Part shown: piece after piece, positions 30,801-45,800 of the stretch | Layout of the letters: each line of letters begins with the position of its first letter | How positions within the stretch are numbered: the first letter of the stretch is position 1 | Assembly (NCBI GenBank): GCA_002811675.1 | Contig: PDIM01010267.1 | Span: 24,474-82,010, forward strand | Direction of reading: 5' to 3' | Source: Ichthyosporea sp. XGB-2017a | Taxonomy: Eukaryota > Opisthokonta > Ichthyosporea | DNA: 57,537 bases | Program-made: the position numbers and the translations under genes | The notes under the pieces: model-generated | Databases searched by the model: none | What the model saw: the letters and a program-made list of their open reading frames with translations, nothing else | Told to the model about the DNA's origin: nothing

Positions 30801-33800
30801 TTTCAGTGGCTCTATTAAAAACCCAGTTGTTACGGGCACAACTGGTACGTTTTCTATTACCACACAGGACTCAGCGGGGTTGGCAATTGATACAGTAACT
30901 AATATCGCAGGAGAGGTTATTTCGTTGGCTGCGTTGACCAGTACAAATGTAGAGCCTAACACACTCTTAGCTGGTGCTCCTATTACGTCTTACACTGTAT
31001 CATTTACTCTGGCCAACCCTTTACCCAATGACGGCGATATTGTTATTATATTCCCTAGCTCATACACTGTCACCCAAGGGGGTACATGCAGTCCATCTGG
31101 AATGGACGGGAGTTTGTCTACTAATACAAACTCTGGCTCAAGAACGGTCACACTAACTAGAAGCGGTGGGGCAGAGGCAGCAGCGACAACCGCGATAACA
31201 ATTACATGTGATACAAATGCTGATTTGACTCTTCAGCCCGTAACTGGAGGAACCGGTGTGTACTCAGTTACAACAAAGACATCTGGTGGTGTTGAAATTG
31301 ATCAAAAAGCTGATATAGCAGAGGACACAATAGCTACAAACGTTATTACTTCCGCCACGGTTGTTCCTGTCTCTCTTGTTGCTGGTGAAACAGCTGCTAC
31401 ACAGGCGGTTGCCTTTGATGTTTTTAATCCCATCCCTGCGGATGGAATAATCAAAATAACATTCCCATCAGAGTACACCCTCCCAAGCTCAGGAAGTGTA
31501 TCTGCCAGCAATATGGACGGAACTTTTGCCGTGGCTGTTTCTGACGGGAGTAAATTGGTGACTATAACACGTCAAAATGACGGTACGTCCAAGACAGGAT
31601 CTGTTACTCTTACTCTTACATGTGATGTGGTCAACCCAGCATACGCTACAACGGGTGGAACAACAGGAACGTATACAATATTGACTCAAGATTCATCAAG
31701 CAACGATATTGATACCAAGACTGACGTAGCCGGAAATGTAGTTACCCCGAACACCCTTGCATCTCCATCGGTTAGCTTATCAGATAGTACTACAGGTGCC
31801 TTAAGTGTGGCCACCATTGCTTTTACTACAGTAAACCCTCTACCAGCCGATGGCAAAATAGTCATAACCTTCCCAAGTACTTTTACCCTTGCATCAGGAC
31901 TGTCTGTAAATCAAGGTGATACAAACACAGCTGGGCTCACAGGGACTTTCTCCTCTGCTGTTGTTGGGCAAGTTCTCACGATCACTAGAGGGAATGATGG
32001 GAATGTGCCTACTGGAGCTGTTACCATTGTATTAGACTCAACAAATTTAAAGAATCCTGTATTTGCTGATGTAACAGGTACATATAGCATTGATACAGAG
32101 ACAGGAAGCTCAAAGAAGATTGATGTAGTGACAGGTGTAACGGGTAATACAATAACGCAGACTACGTTTGCTGCTGCTGCCGTTTCTTTTGATACTCTCG
32201 CAGCTGGCGCTACCTCTGTGCTGACGCTGACGTTTACCACTTCGAACCCAATTAATAACGACGGAAAAATTATCGTCACATTTCCAAGCGACTTTACTGT
32301 ATCAAGTTCACTTGCAGTAGCTTCTCAAACTAATATTGATGGTACGTTTACAGTGTCACAGACAGGTTCGGCACCTGCTGTTATGGTATATACCCGAAAT
32401 GCTGATGGGGGAGTAGTAAATGCCGGTGTAGCAGTTACTCTTGTTTTTGCTTCTTCGGGTTTAGTCAACCCGCCATTTGCACACACAACTGGGGTTTTTG
32501 GTTTGAAGAGTACACGAGGTGATGATAAAGCAATAGATGAATCGCCTGCCATTACTGGGGTAACAATTACGGCAACAGCTTTGTCCAACACGGCTGTAGT
32601 ACCGAACGATCTGTTGGCGGGTGCTAATACGTTTGTAACCATAACGTTTCAAACTCAAAATGATTGGCCTCTTGATGGAAAGTTAGAGGTAATTTTTCCG
32701 ACACATTATGTGATAAATGGTGGGGCAAGCCTTGCCATTGATCAGACGGCCACAAATGGGCACACCAATGCGGTGGATGGCTCATTTAGTGTTTCTGTAA
32801 CCGGCCAGACTTTAACGGTAACTAGATCATCGGGAAGCAATATTGCGGGAGGGACGACTTTGTCAGTTGTAACTAATAGTGATATAAAGAATCCCCCATT
32901 TGCAATTTTATCGGGAACTTATTCACTAAAAACTCTAACAAGTGGCGATGCTGTTATCGATCAAAATGTAGCTGTAACTGGGACGCAGTTTAATGTCAAT
33001 GCTCTTGCATCGACAAACGTAGAGCCGGCTTCGTTACTAACTGGTGCCACAAATGCACTTACTACAGTATCATTCACAACAACCAATGCAATTCCAAATG
33101 ATGGTAAAATTGTTGTCACATTTCCTTCGGGGTTTACATTTCCCGGGTCATCATTTACGATAACGTCACTTTCAAACATTGATGGTACGTCAAGCGTAGC
33201 AAAGAATGATGGAGCGAAAACAATTACAATTACTCGATCTTCAGGAACTGCTGTGGCAGAAGGGGCTGTAGTCTCTTTCGATATTAGCGGAGATATCAAG
33301 AATCCCATTGTTTCTGGAAGTACATCAACATATTCCATTCAGACTCAAAACACCGATTCTGTAGCAATAGATGAAGATACAGCTGTAACCGCTGATGTAA
33401 TCACAACCGGGCAGATTACTTCCGCGTCTGTTAGCTTGCCATCTCTACTTGCTGGGTTTACGCAAGTAGCGCTTACTACTATTACCATGACAACTGATAA
33501 TGACCTTCCAAATGACGGAGTAATCGTTATTACATTTCCTTCTGGCTTCACAGTTCCTGGTTCAAGTATTACGATTGATGGGTCATCAACTGGATTGACT
33601 GATACGAATTTCGCTGCTACTTCATCCGGTCAAGATGTTATCTTAACATGCACGGGTACTTCAGGAATCACAGGAAGTAGCGAGGTGAGCATTAAATTAT
33701 CCATGGCACTTGTTAACCCAACAATATCAGGGGGCACAGGTACCTTCACATTTACCACCAAAACAACCGGGGGAACAGAAATAGATAAAAGTACTTCTGT

Positions 33801-36800
33801 GGCAGAGCTGACTATCGTGCCCAACGTTTTGGAAAGCACCCAGTTGACTTTGTTTAGTACAAAGGCTGGAGATACTGGCTCAAAGACGATAGTACAGTTC
33901 ACCACAAAGAATCCAATTCCCGTCGACGGACTAATCAAAGTTACGTTTGCCACAGGCTTTGATGTATCGGCTATCCAAACGGCAACAGCAACTGGCATTG
34001 ATGGTACGTTTGCAGCGGCTGCTGGTGCAGGTAATTCAGTGATCGTGACACGATCTGGGGTTGGTGTTTCCTCTGCTGGTGCTAAAGTATTGACGTTGTG
34101 GGGGAACATCGTCAATCCCGGATACTCAGGCGTGTTTGATTCTGGCTCATTTGTGATACAGACACAGACAAGCGCTGGTGTTGATATTGACAAAGATGAT
34201 GCACTGTCAGTTACAGTTGATACCAATACGTTTGCAAATGCCAATGTTCAACCAGACAACCTTATAGTGGGTGGTTCTAGTAGTGCTGTTGCTGTAACAT
34301 TTACTACGATTAATGAATTGCCGGCTGACGGAAAAATCGTCATCGTCTTTCCCTCGCAGTACACTTTACCAGGGAGTTTTACTGCAAGCATTGATGTTGG
34401 TGGTGGATCGGCTAGCGCAACAATTTCGTCTCAAACGGTGACGGTTACACGTTCTGGTGGGTCTGCAATTAGCGCAGACGTATCAGTTGCTCTTACCCTC
34501 ACTGGTGCTGTTGTAAATTTTGGTAATGAGTTGACCACCGGATCTTATAGTGTTACTACTACAACCAATGCTGGAAATGCCATTGATACAGATCCTACAG
34601 TTGTCGGGGACGCTCTTGTTGCTAATGCCCTAATTTCCACCAGTGTCGTTCCCTCAAATTTGGATGTTAGCTCATCATCGCCCTCTGCTTTGGCCACTTT
34701 TACTTCATCAAATACAATTCCAAGTGATGGGCTAGTAGAAATAACCTTTCCTTCCGGGTTTTCTCTTCCAGGAAGTTTTTCAGTGACATCAAGTATGTCG
34801 GGGTCATTTGCTGCCAGTATATCTGGACAGAAAGTTACAGTGACAAGAAGTGGTGGATCCGACGCTTCTCCAGGCACGCATACTATTACTCTGACAGGTT
34901 CAATAACCAACCCATCGTCTGAAGGAATAACTGGTAGCTTCATTATATCCACGTTGACTTCAGGAGCTGCAAAGATCGACACGGACGCTAGTGTAATTGG
35001 GGTGTTTTTAGTACCAAAGCTTAGTCTTTGGACAATAGATCTACAAGGGGCGTCTTCAGTGCTAACATTTACAGACCCAGTTTTGATGAGTTCGTTTGAT
35101 GTAACCAAGATTACCATACAAGACGCAGCGACAGCTACAAACTCATACACTCTTAGTGACTCGACAACATCTTCCTCTAACGGTGTAACGTTAACTCTGG
35201 ACCTGGGAGCAAACGATTTAGATTCTATTCGGGGAAACTCGAACTTATGCACATCAGCTTCAAATTGCTACCTAAAATTGACTGTAGGATTGAAAAGTGT
35301 CGCTGGCGCCTTTGTATCTGAAGTAACGGATGGCAGTGCCATACAAGCTAACACATATAGCGCGGATTTAACAGCCCCGTCTTTGCAGTCTTGGAAAGTG
35401 AACATGGCAACAAGGAAATTAACGTTTACGTTTGATGAAACCATGAATCCATCGTCAACAGTTTTAACAAACATTATTCTTTCAAAGACAACTGACACAA
35501 CAGTAACGTATACGCTTACCGGAGGTACCGTATCAGGGGTGTATTCTAAAGACGTCGTTATAACCTTGAGCGACATAGATTTTGATACTATTGCCTCAAC
35601 GGCAGACTTGCTGAAAACACAAGGTTTTAGTTATGTATATTTTGCTGCCGGGACATTTTTTGACACTGCTACAACCCCTCAGCAGCACGGTGCGTTACTT
35701 GTAGGGTCTGCTGTGCAAGCTTTGTCACACGATCCTGATAATATCCGGCCAACGATTGACTCGTTTCAGCTGAACATGAATCTGAATACGCTCGTAATTA
35801 AATTTTCGGAGACTATCGATAGTACCGTGGACGTTACCAAGATAATAATACAAGGACAATCTGCATCTGGTGGTAACAATGAAGTACGTCTCACAGATAG
35901 TACGACTGCGATTGCGTCTCTTACCGATTTAACGGTTACCCTTAGTGCGACCGATCAGGCAGCTTTAAAGTCAGATTCTCTCGTTGCGGTCAGCGATGCG
36001 ACAACATTTCTCAGGGTAGACGAGGGTGCAGTGAGCGACAAGCACACTAATCAAATTGCTGCTATAGTAGACGGAAGTGCCCTGGCCATAGGAGGTTTGA
36101 ACACTTTTGCTGCAGATTCCGGAGCACCGTCGCTTTTGTCCTGGACGATGGATCTAAATGCGAAAACTATTACGTTAAACTTTAACGAAGTTATGAAATC
36201 ATCGTCCGTGACAGGCAATCTGAAAATTCAATCCGTTGTGAATTCAGATACTGAGTCATATACGTTAACTACAAGCACAGTATCATTTCCTTCAGGAGAT
36301 ACCGCTTTAGTAACATTGTCAGATGCAGATATAAATGCAATTAAGCTAAATGCCAATTTAGCTAGACTTGCTACCAGTGCGTTTCTTGTCGTACCGTCTA
36401 ACTATATTACAGATATGGCATCTAATGCACTTCCCGAAATAGGAACTGGGGCTGCCGATGGCTGTGATGGGTATCAGGGTGATACTACGGCACCAATATT
36501 AGAAAGTTGGCAGTTGAATATGAACACAGGTGTTATAACGTGTGTATTTGATGAAATTATGGATGTATCAGAGACGTTACCAGCCAAAGTGTATTTGCAA
36601 TGGCAGCCTGCCTCTGATGCGTCGGAGACATATCAGCTTACAGGAGGCACTGTCTCATCCACCGACTCTGACACGTTGACCATTACGATCACAAGTACCG
36701 ATTTGAACGCTTTAAAATTAAATAGCAAGCTTTTGATTGGGCGTTCAAGTTCTTTTATTCGTTTTGACGTTGATTTTGTGAAGGATATCGAGTCTAACTC

Positions 36801-39800
36801 TAATGCACAGGTAGCGGACGGTAGTGCAGTGCAAGTGGCATTGGGAGGATTCACAGCCGATACGAGTGAACCCTCGTTGAGCTCATGGGAGCTAGACATG
36901 GATGCCAGAACAATCAAGCTTATATATGATGAAATTATTGATGGCTCAACTATAGTAACGAACCTTGAAAATGTATTATATCTTCAATCTCAGCAGTCAG
37001 CCTCAGCTGGAGATATCATCACGTTTACAGACAGTACCATATCATCAACGAACAGCGATACAATTACCATTTCAATAGGAAGTACAGATATGAACAGTAT
37101 CAACTTGGCTACTAATGTAGCCCTTGCCGAAGCATCTAGCTATATTCGCTATTCTGCTGCCATGTTCAAAGATATGGCTGGGAATGCTAATACTGAAATA
37201 GCATCAGGTAGTGCTGTAGTACTTCCGAATTCAAAGTATATTGCTGATACTACAGGGCCTGTATTATCTACATGGTCGTTTGTGAGAGAAACTGGAGTTT
37301 TAACACTTAAATTTGGCGAAGTAATTAAGTTGTCATCTATTACCAACCCTACTGGTATTGTATTTCAGCTTTCTCTGCAGGATGATTCAACGAATGAGGT
37401 AGCCTTATCGAGCGCGAGTAGTATATTAACTTCCGAAAATGCTGCCGATATTACCGTATCTGTAGCCGGTGCTGATAATGATGCGGTCGTTGCTTTGACA
37501 CCGTTGTCTCAAAATACGCAGGATGCGTATGTGCGGGTCAGTGCAAGCTGGTGTACTGATATTTTTGATAATAACTTTGCTGGATTAACGTTTGCTCAGG
37601 CGATTGTAGAAACGGGGAATACTGTGTCATCCGTCCCACCCTCACTGTCCTCGTGGGTTCTTGATCTCAATGCCAAGACGATATCTTTAACTTTTAATCA
37701 ACCGGTAAAAATATCGTCAGTCGCAAGCCCTCTCGCATCAACAATCTCAATATACAGCACTAATTCTGCAGGCGCAACCAAAATACCATTGACTGATAGT
37801 CGACCAACTGGCCAAGATGGCTTGACTATTACTGTTAACCTGGGAGAAACCGATATCAATAATGTGAATCTAGAAACGGCTATAGGAACAACCACTAGTA
37901 ATACCTTTATTGTATTAGCTGCGGGGGCAGTATCGGGACTAAATAACATTGGGAATGAGGTAATAGCCGATACGGATGCGGTTGCTGTATCTTCTATAAC
38001 ATCAGATGCTACTGCCCCGAAACTAAAATCTTGGAGCTTAGATTTAAGTGGCAACACCTTTACCCTGGTGTTTGACGAAGTAGTTGATGCCAGTTCAGTT
38101 AGTGGAAGTAATGCAGGAGGAAAACTTCACATACAAAATGCTGTGGCAACATCTCCAACTGCTTCCATTGATTTGTCTGCCTCAACCCTGCAAACATCTG
38201 GTTTAAGCACCAGCCTTGTTTTTAGTTTATTGAGTGCGGATAGAAAGCTTCTAATGTTAGAATCTGGGGTTGGCACATCAATTACTAATTCTTTTCTGAG
38301 GGTCGATGCGAGCTTTGTTGCCGACGTGGCTTCTCAAAGCATTGCATCTAACGCAAATGCTGAAGTACAACTTTCCTTGCTCACCGAAGACAACAATTCC
38401 CCAACTCTGAGTAGTTTTACTATTGATATTCAAGCAAGCACTCTTACTCTTACATTTAATGAAGTGATCGATGGCTCTTCATGGAGCAGTCCCATTCAAA
38501 CGGTGATAATACAGGCGGCGAGTTCCTCCAGTGGTGTAGAGTCGTTTACACTCTTACAAAGTTCAGTTTCTTCAGCAACAAATAGTGATGTCTTTACGGT
38601 AAATATCCACAGCACTGATCTGCAAGGCTTAAAAGCTTTGGAAAATTTGGCAACAGCAGAAGGAAACACGTATGTTCGTTTGCTGGGGGATACTGTGCAG
38701 GATGTGAGTGGTAACAGTATCAAAACAATTGCAGACGGGGCTGCTGTAGCATGTGCTGGTAGTGGGCACACTCCCGACTCCAGCTCACCTACTCTCAGTA
38801 CTTGGGACTTGAATATGGATACAGGGGTAGTTCAACTGCACTTCTCGGAGGTAGTCAAAAAGTCTTCAGTAACTGTGACTGCAATAACTGTTCAAAAGGG
38901 TGCTGATGCAGCGAGCGGCGAGTTCTACACACTCACCGGAGGAACAGTTACAACAGCTTCAAATTCACCTGATATTAGCTTCACCCTTTCCAATACCGAT
39001 CTAAATGCCATCAAGCAAGATGTGGATTTTGGTACGTCCTCCGCGAATACTTATCTGGTTTGTACTTCGTCACTTGCAGAGGATACTGCCGCGACACCAA
39101 ATGCATTGACGGCTATTGTAACAGGTTCTCCTAAAGCGGTAGCAACTTTTGTGAATGATGCTACCGCCCCTCAGATTGTGTCGTGGACACTCAATCTTGA
39201 AAGTGGGGTACAAGAGCTTGCGATCACTTTCGACGAGGTGATCCAATCAGCTGGGGGCTGGACCAGTGGCGTTTCTGGTATTTTTGTGCAAACGCACCCA
39301 ACTCAGGTTGGAAGCGATGTGGTGCAAGTAAGTAATTCCCCTGCCACCCTTTCTACGGATGGAAAAACAGTGAAACTGGCATTGACGAAGACCGACTTGG
39401 ATGCTCTTCAGTTGTTGTCAACACTAGCTGTTTCACAACAGACCGCATTTCTTCGTGTGAATCAGGATGCTGTATTTGATACGTTCAATAATGGTGTGGC
39501 GGCGATAACAGAAGGCATTGCTATGACCTCTTACACAGCAGATAACATAAAGCCGACATTGGATACGTGGACATTGGATATGAATTTGGGTAAATTAACC
39601 ATGGTGTTCACAGAGATCATCAATGCTGCTACAGTTACATCACATATCGCCCAGGGCGGTGGCTCGTTCATAATACAGTCACATGCTGATATTGCAACAA
39701 GCGGAGCAACTTCTGTGACCCTTGTTGGGGCGTTAGACTCCGGGCAGGCGAACAGTGATACCATTGTTATTGTTTTGGATGCTACTACTGTGTTCAATTT

Positions 39801-42800
39801 AAAGAAGGATGCCGGCTTGGCAGCAGCAGCAGGGACCTCATATTTACATATTGCGGCAGATGGTGTTAAAGATATGGCAAATAATGGTATTGCGGCCATT
39901 GCACAGGGTGCTGCTGATGGGCCAGCTGATACGTACATTCCTGATACTACTGCACCCACATTGTCTACATGGGAGATTGATCTGGTTGCCTTTACACTGA
40001 CATTGAACTACGATGAGCCTGTGAAAGTCAATACCATTGCAATTGACGGAACCATTGGTAGTGCCGCAACTGTGCAACGATATGCGGACAAGAGTGCGAG
40101 CGATGCTTCGGGGTTGTATGAGGAGGATTTGAATGACAGTATACTGAAATCGATTACAGACAATGTGGTTGTGATTGAAATGAAAGCGAATTTTAAGAGT
40201 GCCCTTACTTTGGATGACCAGTTGGCAATTGCGGCTGCTAGCTCGTACTTGCGCCATGATGCTGGCCTCGTTCATGACATGAATGGGCAGGAGGCCACTG
40301 CTATTTCTGCGAATGCAGCAAAGGCTGTGGCAGTTTATACGGCTGATAATGTCCCCCCTACACTGGATTCGTGGAGTTTGGATATGAACGCGGGTACATT
40401 CACGTTGACATTCAGTGAGAATATGAATGTAGCAAATATGCCTGCCACGATTACTGGTGGGGTAGTAATTCAAGACACTGTATCTACTCCAACCCATTCC
40501 ATTACACTGGCGAGTAGTACAAAGAACTCTGGTCAGTCAAATGGCCCCACGGTAGTATACACACTTTCATCGGCGGATGAAGATAACCTGAATTTGAATG
40601 TTAACGTTGCGGCCAGCGATGCGACATCAAACGTAAAGATAACTTCTGCGGAGTTTACTGATATGGCTGGAAACAGCATAACGGCGATGACGAATGCATT
40701 GGTAGTGCCCACTAACGGATTTACGGCGGATACGGCTATTCCGGCTCTTTCTACAAGTAGTCCTACCTGGACCCTTGATTTGAAGAACGAGAAGATTACG
40801 CTTTACTTTGATAAAGTGGTTGATGTGAGCACCCTTCTGGTGGACTCTCTGACTGTGCAGTCTGCAGGGACCTCTTCGGATGCCGTAACGCTATCTACGG
40901 GCGGGGCGAATCCCTCGACTGTGGAAACAACTGATGATGGTCGCGAGGTTATTGTGAAAATCGGACAGACAGATTTGGACAGTATTAATAAGATTACTAC
41001 ACTTGCGACAAAAGCGGATCTTTCCGACAGCTATCTGCGCATCGCTGCTGGTGGCATAAAGGATATGTATGCTTTGAGCATTGCTGGCATTGACAATGGG
41101 TTTGCCAAACAGGCGACTGCTTTTGTGGCCGATGATATTTCGCCTCAAATGACTAGCTGGGAACTGGATATGAACTTGAACAAATTGACTTTGAGGTTTG
41201 ATGAGGTTGTGAATGTTGCCGCGTTAAGCGCCCCATTGACTACCCTGGTTATTCAGAAAGGTGTAAGTTCTGGTGGATTGGAGGATCAGACCCAAGTGAC
41301 CATTTCATCGGGCACGGCAGCGACAGCCACGGGGAACAACGATAATTTTGTTGTGTTTGATATCGATGCTGCGGAGATTAACCGTATAAAGCTGATCGAT
41401 ACCCTCGCCGTGTTGGCTACTTCATCTTATTTGCGGTTCCCTGGTGGAATTATTGCTGATATGCACGGAAATACGGTGGCATCGATAAACGACGGGTCGG
41501 CCGTGCAGGCGAGTGTGTATACGGCCGATGCCACTGCGCCGGTACTTGAAACGTTTACCCTCGATATGGCAACAGGAGTGTTCACGCTGTCATTTGATGA
41601 GCCCGTCAAGAAGTCGAGTGTGTTGACGGCCCAGATAACGTTCGCCATTGAGAGGAATCAAGGTGGAACCGGTGACTTTGCTTTGGATACTGGTGGTTGT
41701 ACTACCACCGTATCGGCCAGCAACGCGGCCTACACTCAGACGGTATCATTGGAACTGTGTAAAGCTGACCTTGATAACTTGAAGTTGCAGGCAACCATTG
41801 CTACTGGTACAGCGGACTCGTGGGTGATGTTGGGTGCGTCAACGGTAAAAGATATGAAAGATGTGGGTAACAGTGTAATAGATCAGACCAACGCGCTGCA
41901 GGTGGACGGAGCAGGATTCCAGGTGGATAATGTCGCCCCGACACTGACCAAGTGGACACTGAATATGAATACTGGCGTGATCGTTTTAACGTTTTCCGAA
42001 CCCGTCGATTTTAGCACAATTACCACCCCTACCGTGAATAAGGTTACGATTCAGATGAGTCTAGCTGCGGATGCTGCCGAATACCTGCTGCAGGATAGCG
42101 ATGTGACTGGACCCGATGGTGACACTATCACAATAACATTGAAGGCGGATGATCTGAATTCGATAAAAGCGATGGAAACACTAGGCACAAGTGTGAGCAA
42201 TTCTTTTCTCCGACTGGAAAGTTCATTTGTGGCGGATATGGCGGGGGTTGTGAATTCTCAAATTGCAAAGACCGCAGCTGTCGTTGTGGATGGATACACG
42301 GGAGATAGTACCCCGCCCACGCTGGAACACCACTCTGTCAATATGAACACTGGTGAGATCACGATGACTTTCAGCGAAGTTATCGATGTGTCTTCCATTG
42401 TGTCCCCGGTGGCTGGTGCTTTTATTATTCAGGACAAAGCGAGTACTCCGACTGCTTCTGTCACCTTGCAAGGGAGCACAATCACTACAAGCACAGATGG
42501 AACAGTGGTGACAATTCTGCTAGACGATACGGATAAGAATGCAATTAAACTTGAGACTGGATTGGCGGTCAGTGACGCGACGTCCTTCCTGCGCTGTACT
42601 CAGGGGGCTGTGAAGGGAATGGCAAACAATGCGATTGTTGCGATCCCAGACAGCGCTGCCAAGGCCCACGATAGTGGTACTGCCTTTGTTGCTGATGCAA
42701 CCCCTCCTGCGGTGGCAAAGTGGGTTTTGGATATGAATCAGGATAAGGTTTTTATCACCTTTGATGAGCCCGTTTTGCATGCATCCGTGACGGCAATCGC

Positions 42801-45800
42801 TAGTAATGTGATTATTCAAAGTACACAGAATGCGGGAGCTGACATCGTGACATTTGACGCTAGTGACACTCTTCAAACCAGTGCCAATGGCTTGGTCCTC
42901 GAAATTGAAATCGGTGCCACATCCATTGACATATTAAAGAAGAACCTGGCTTTGGGAGTTGGCAGAACGTCTTCCTGGCTTCGCCTGACGGCAGGGTTTG
43001 TAAAAGATATGACAAACGTAAACGCCAACGCTGAAATTAGTGATGGAAGTGCCATTGTACTTGCGACTGATGCCGATTATATTCCGGACATCACACCGCC
43101 AACCCTATCTAGTTGGACGTTTGCCTATGACACGGCGCTTCTGTCGCTGACATTTTCGGAAGTGGTAAAGAAGGATAGTGTGAAGGCACCGTCTATCACG
43201 ATACAAGGAGGTGCTGCGGATGGCACTCACAAGGTGACATTCAGCTCTTCCAGTGTTCTGGACAGTAGCCAAGTAACAGATGAGCGAACAATTGTTTTGA
43301 AGATTGACAATGGTGATATAAATGCCTTGAAGGTGAACCCATCATTAGCCGTCTCGGAAGGCACATCTCATATATTTTTTGCCGCGGATATGGCGCGAGA
43401 TATGGCAGATGTAAGCATTGTTGCGAAACTGACCGGCGCGGCATTGCAGGCAACCACAGTGAGTACAGACGGGGTGGCTCCTGTTCTAGATCAGTTTGAT
43501 TTGGATATGGACACCCATGTACTGAAGCTGCGCTTTTTGGAAGTTGTGGATGTGTCAGCAACCGTTATTGGAGGCATCACGATTCAGAATCTTGCCACCT
43601 CTCCGACCGCGTCGGTGACGTTGAGTGATAGTACGGTTCAGAACTCAGCGACGGATGGAACCGAGATGACTATTGGCTTGGGCGTTAACGATCTGGCTAG
43701 TATTCAGGCAACCCTAGGTCTCGCCAAGGCAGGTGCAAACACCTTCCTTTTGCTGGCAGCTGATGCTATTTCGGATATGGCTCCAACGACTCCCAACAAA
43801 AACATTGCGATGACTACTGGGCATACCATCACCCAATTTAATGCAGACGCAACTAGACCGCAGTTATTGTCGTGGACTCTAAACGTGCATAACAAGGAAC
43901 TGGCACTCACATTCGATGAGGTAGTTTCCTCCAGCTCTCTTGATGTGACTTTGATCACGGTTCAGAGAGCAGTCGCCGCGGGGGGCAGTGGTGAAGTCCG
44001 ACTAGCCGGATCGGACTCAGTGAGTAGCGCGGATGCCAAAACTGTTACAGTAACCTTGACCGATGCGGACATGGATAAGATCAAATTGGATACCACCATT
44101 GCTACCCAGACGGATAAGACCGATTCGTACTTGAGATTTGAAGCAGATACGATTTCTGATATGGCGGCAACACCCAATAAGATTTTGAAGCTGAGTGATG
44201 GAAGTGCAATGATGGCAGCTCAATACACCGCCGATACGGCCAAACCCACGGTGAGCTCATGGACACTTACCATGAATGACCGCCTTGTTGCTGTTGCTAT
44301 CACCTTCAATGATGTGGTCAATGTTGATACTATTGATTTTACAAAAGTGTTCATTCAGGCAGATCAGACGAACACAGCAGGCACCAAAGTCGATCTGACT
44401 GGTTGCTCGAAAGCCAGTGGAGTGATCAATGGTCGTGTAGCAACCATTGCTCTGACGGAGGCCAAATTGAACGAAATCAAGCTCGTGGCTGGATTGGCGA
44501 AAGCGGAATCAAACAGCTATTTGACGCTTGGTGCAGGTGCAGTCACTGATATGTCTGGAAATCAGGTGGACGCCATTGCAGATGCGGATGCCATGGTGGT
44601 ACAGGTCGGCTCGTACGTGGCGGATAGTGTAGCACCGACATTGACACAATGGACATTGGATTTGCAGAACAAGGAGATTACACTTACGTTCTCGGAACCC
44701 ATTGACGCATCGACGGCCAGTTCAAGTGCAACCAAGATAACCATTCAGTCGGCAGAGACGGGTGGTGCCTCTCATACCTTGACTGGGGCGACTAGCGTTA
44801 GTAGCACTGACGGTACCTCACTCACAGTTACGCTACTGGAAGCGGATTTGAACTCCTTACGACTGAATGAGGCCCTAGCTATCAGCAAAGCCACATCTTG
44901 GCTTGTCTTGGCTACCGCCTTTGTGAAGGATATGGCACAGGTCGATATGGCCGCGATCGGGAGTGGCGCAGCGGTGCAAGCATTCAGTTTCGTTTCGGAT
45001 GATAAGATACCCGCGTTACTGTCATGGACACTTAATATGGACACCTCGGCCACGGAAGGAGAAATTGTGCTCACATTTGACATTCCTATCGATGCTTCCA
45101 CATTTGCTAACCCGGTTGGTGGCAAGGTGATTATACAAAATGCTGCTCCTGCCACCCAGAGCTATGCGCTGAGTACATCGACACCGGCTAATGTGGATGG
45201 ACTCACTTTGTCGCTTTCTTTGGATATTGCAGATATGAATGCACTGAAACTGAACACGGCTTTGGCGACGAGTGCGAGCGATTCGTTCATCCGCTTGCTG
45301 AGTGGCGCGGTTAATTCCATGTCGGGTAATGCTCACGCGGAAATTGCAGATGGTGCAGCAATCCAGGCTGGATCTTATGCGGTCGACGCGAAGGCTCCGT
45401 CAATGACCGGCTGGACTATTGACCTGACGACGGATACTATTGTGTTGACGTTCAATGAAGTGGTGGCAGCACCTGCAAGCCCAGTTAACAGTAAAGTTAC
45501 TCTTCAGCCGCTGGCATCTTATACAAGTGGCAGTGACAACAGAGCGCTGGTGGACTCTACCTCTACCCGATCAGCCGATGGTCTTCAGGTTACTATTGCT
45601 TTGGGTGAACAAGATAGACTGGCTATCAAAGGCAGCACTGCTCTGTGCACGGCGAGTGGTGCAAATGACTGCTTCTTGATATTTGATGGCGGATACGTGA
45701 GTGACGTGGCAACCCCCAGCGCGAATGCTATTGTTGCAATTGCGAATACGGCTGGCGTTGCCCCGGGTAGCTTTCAGAATGATGCGAAGAAGCCTGTTTT

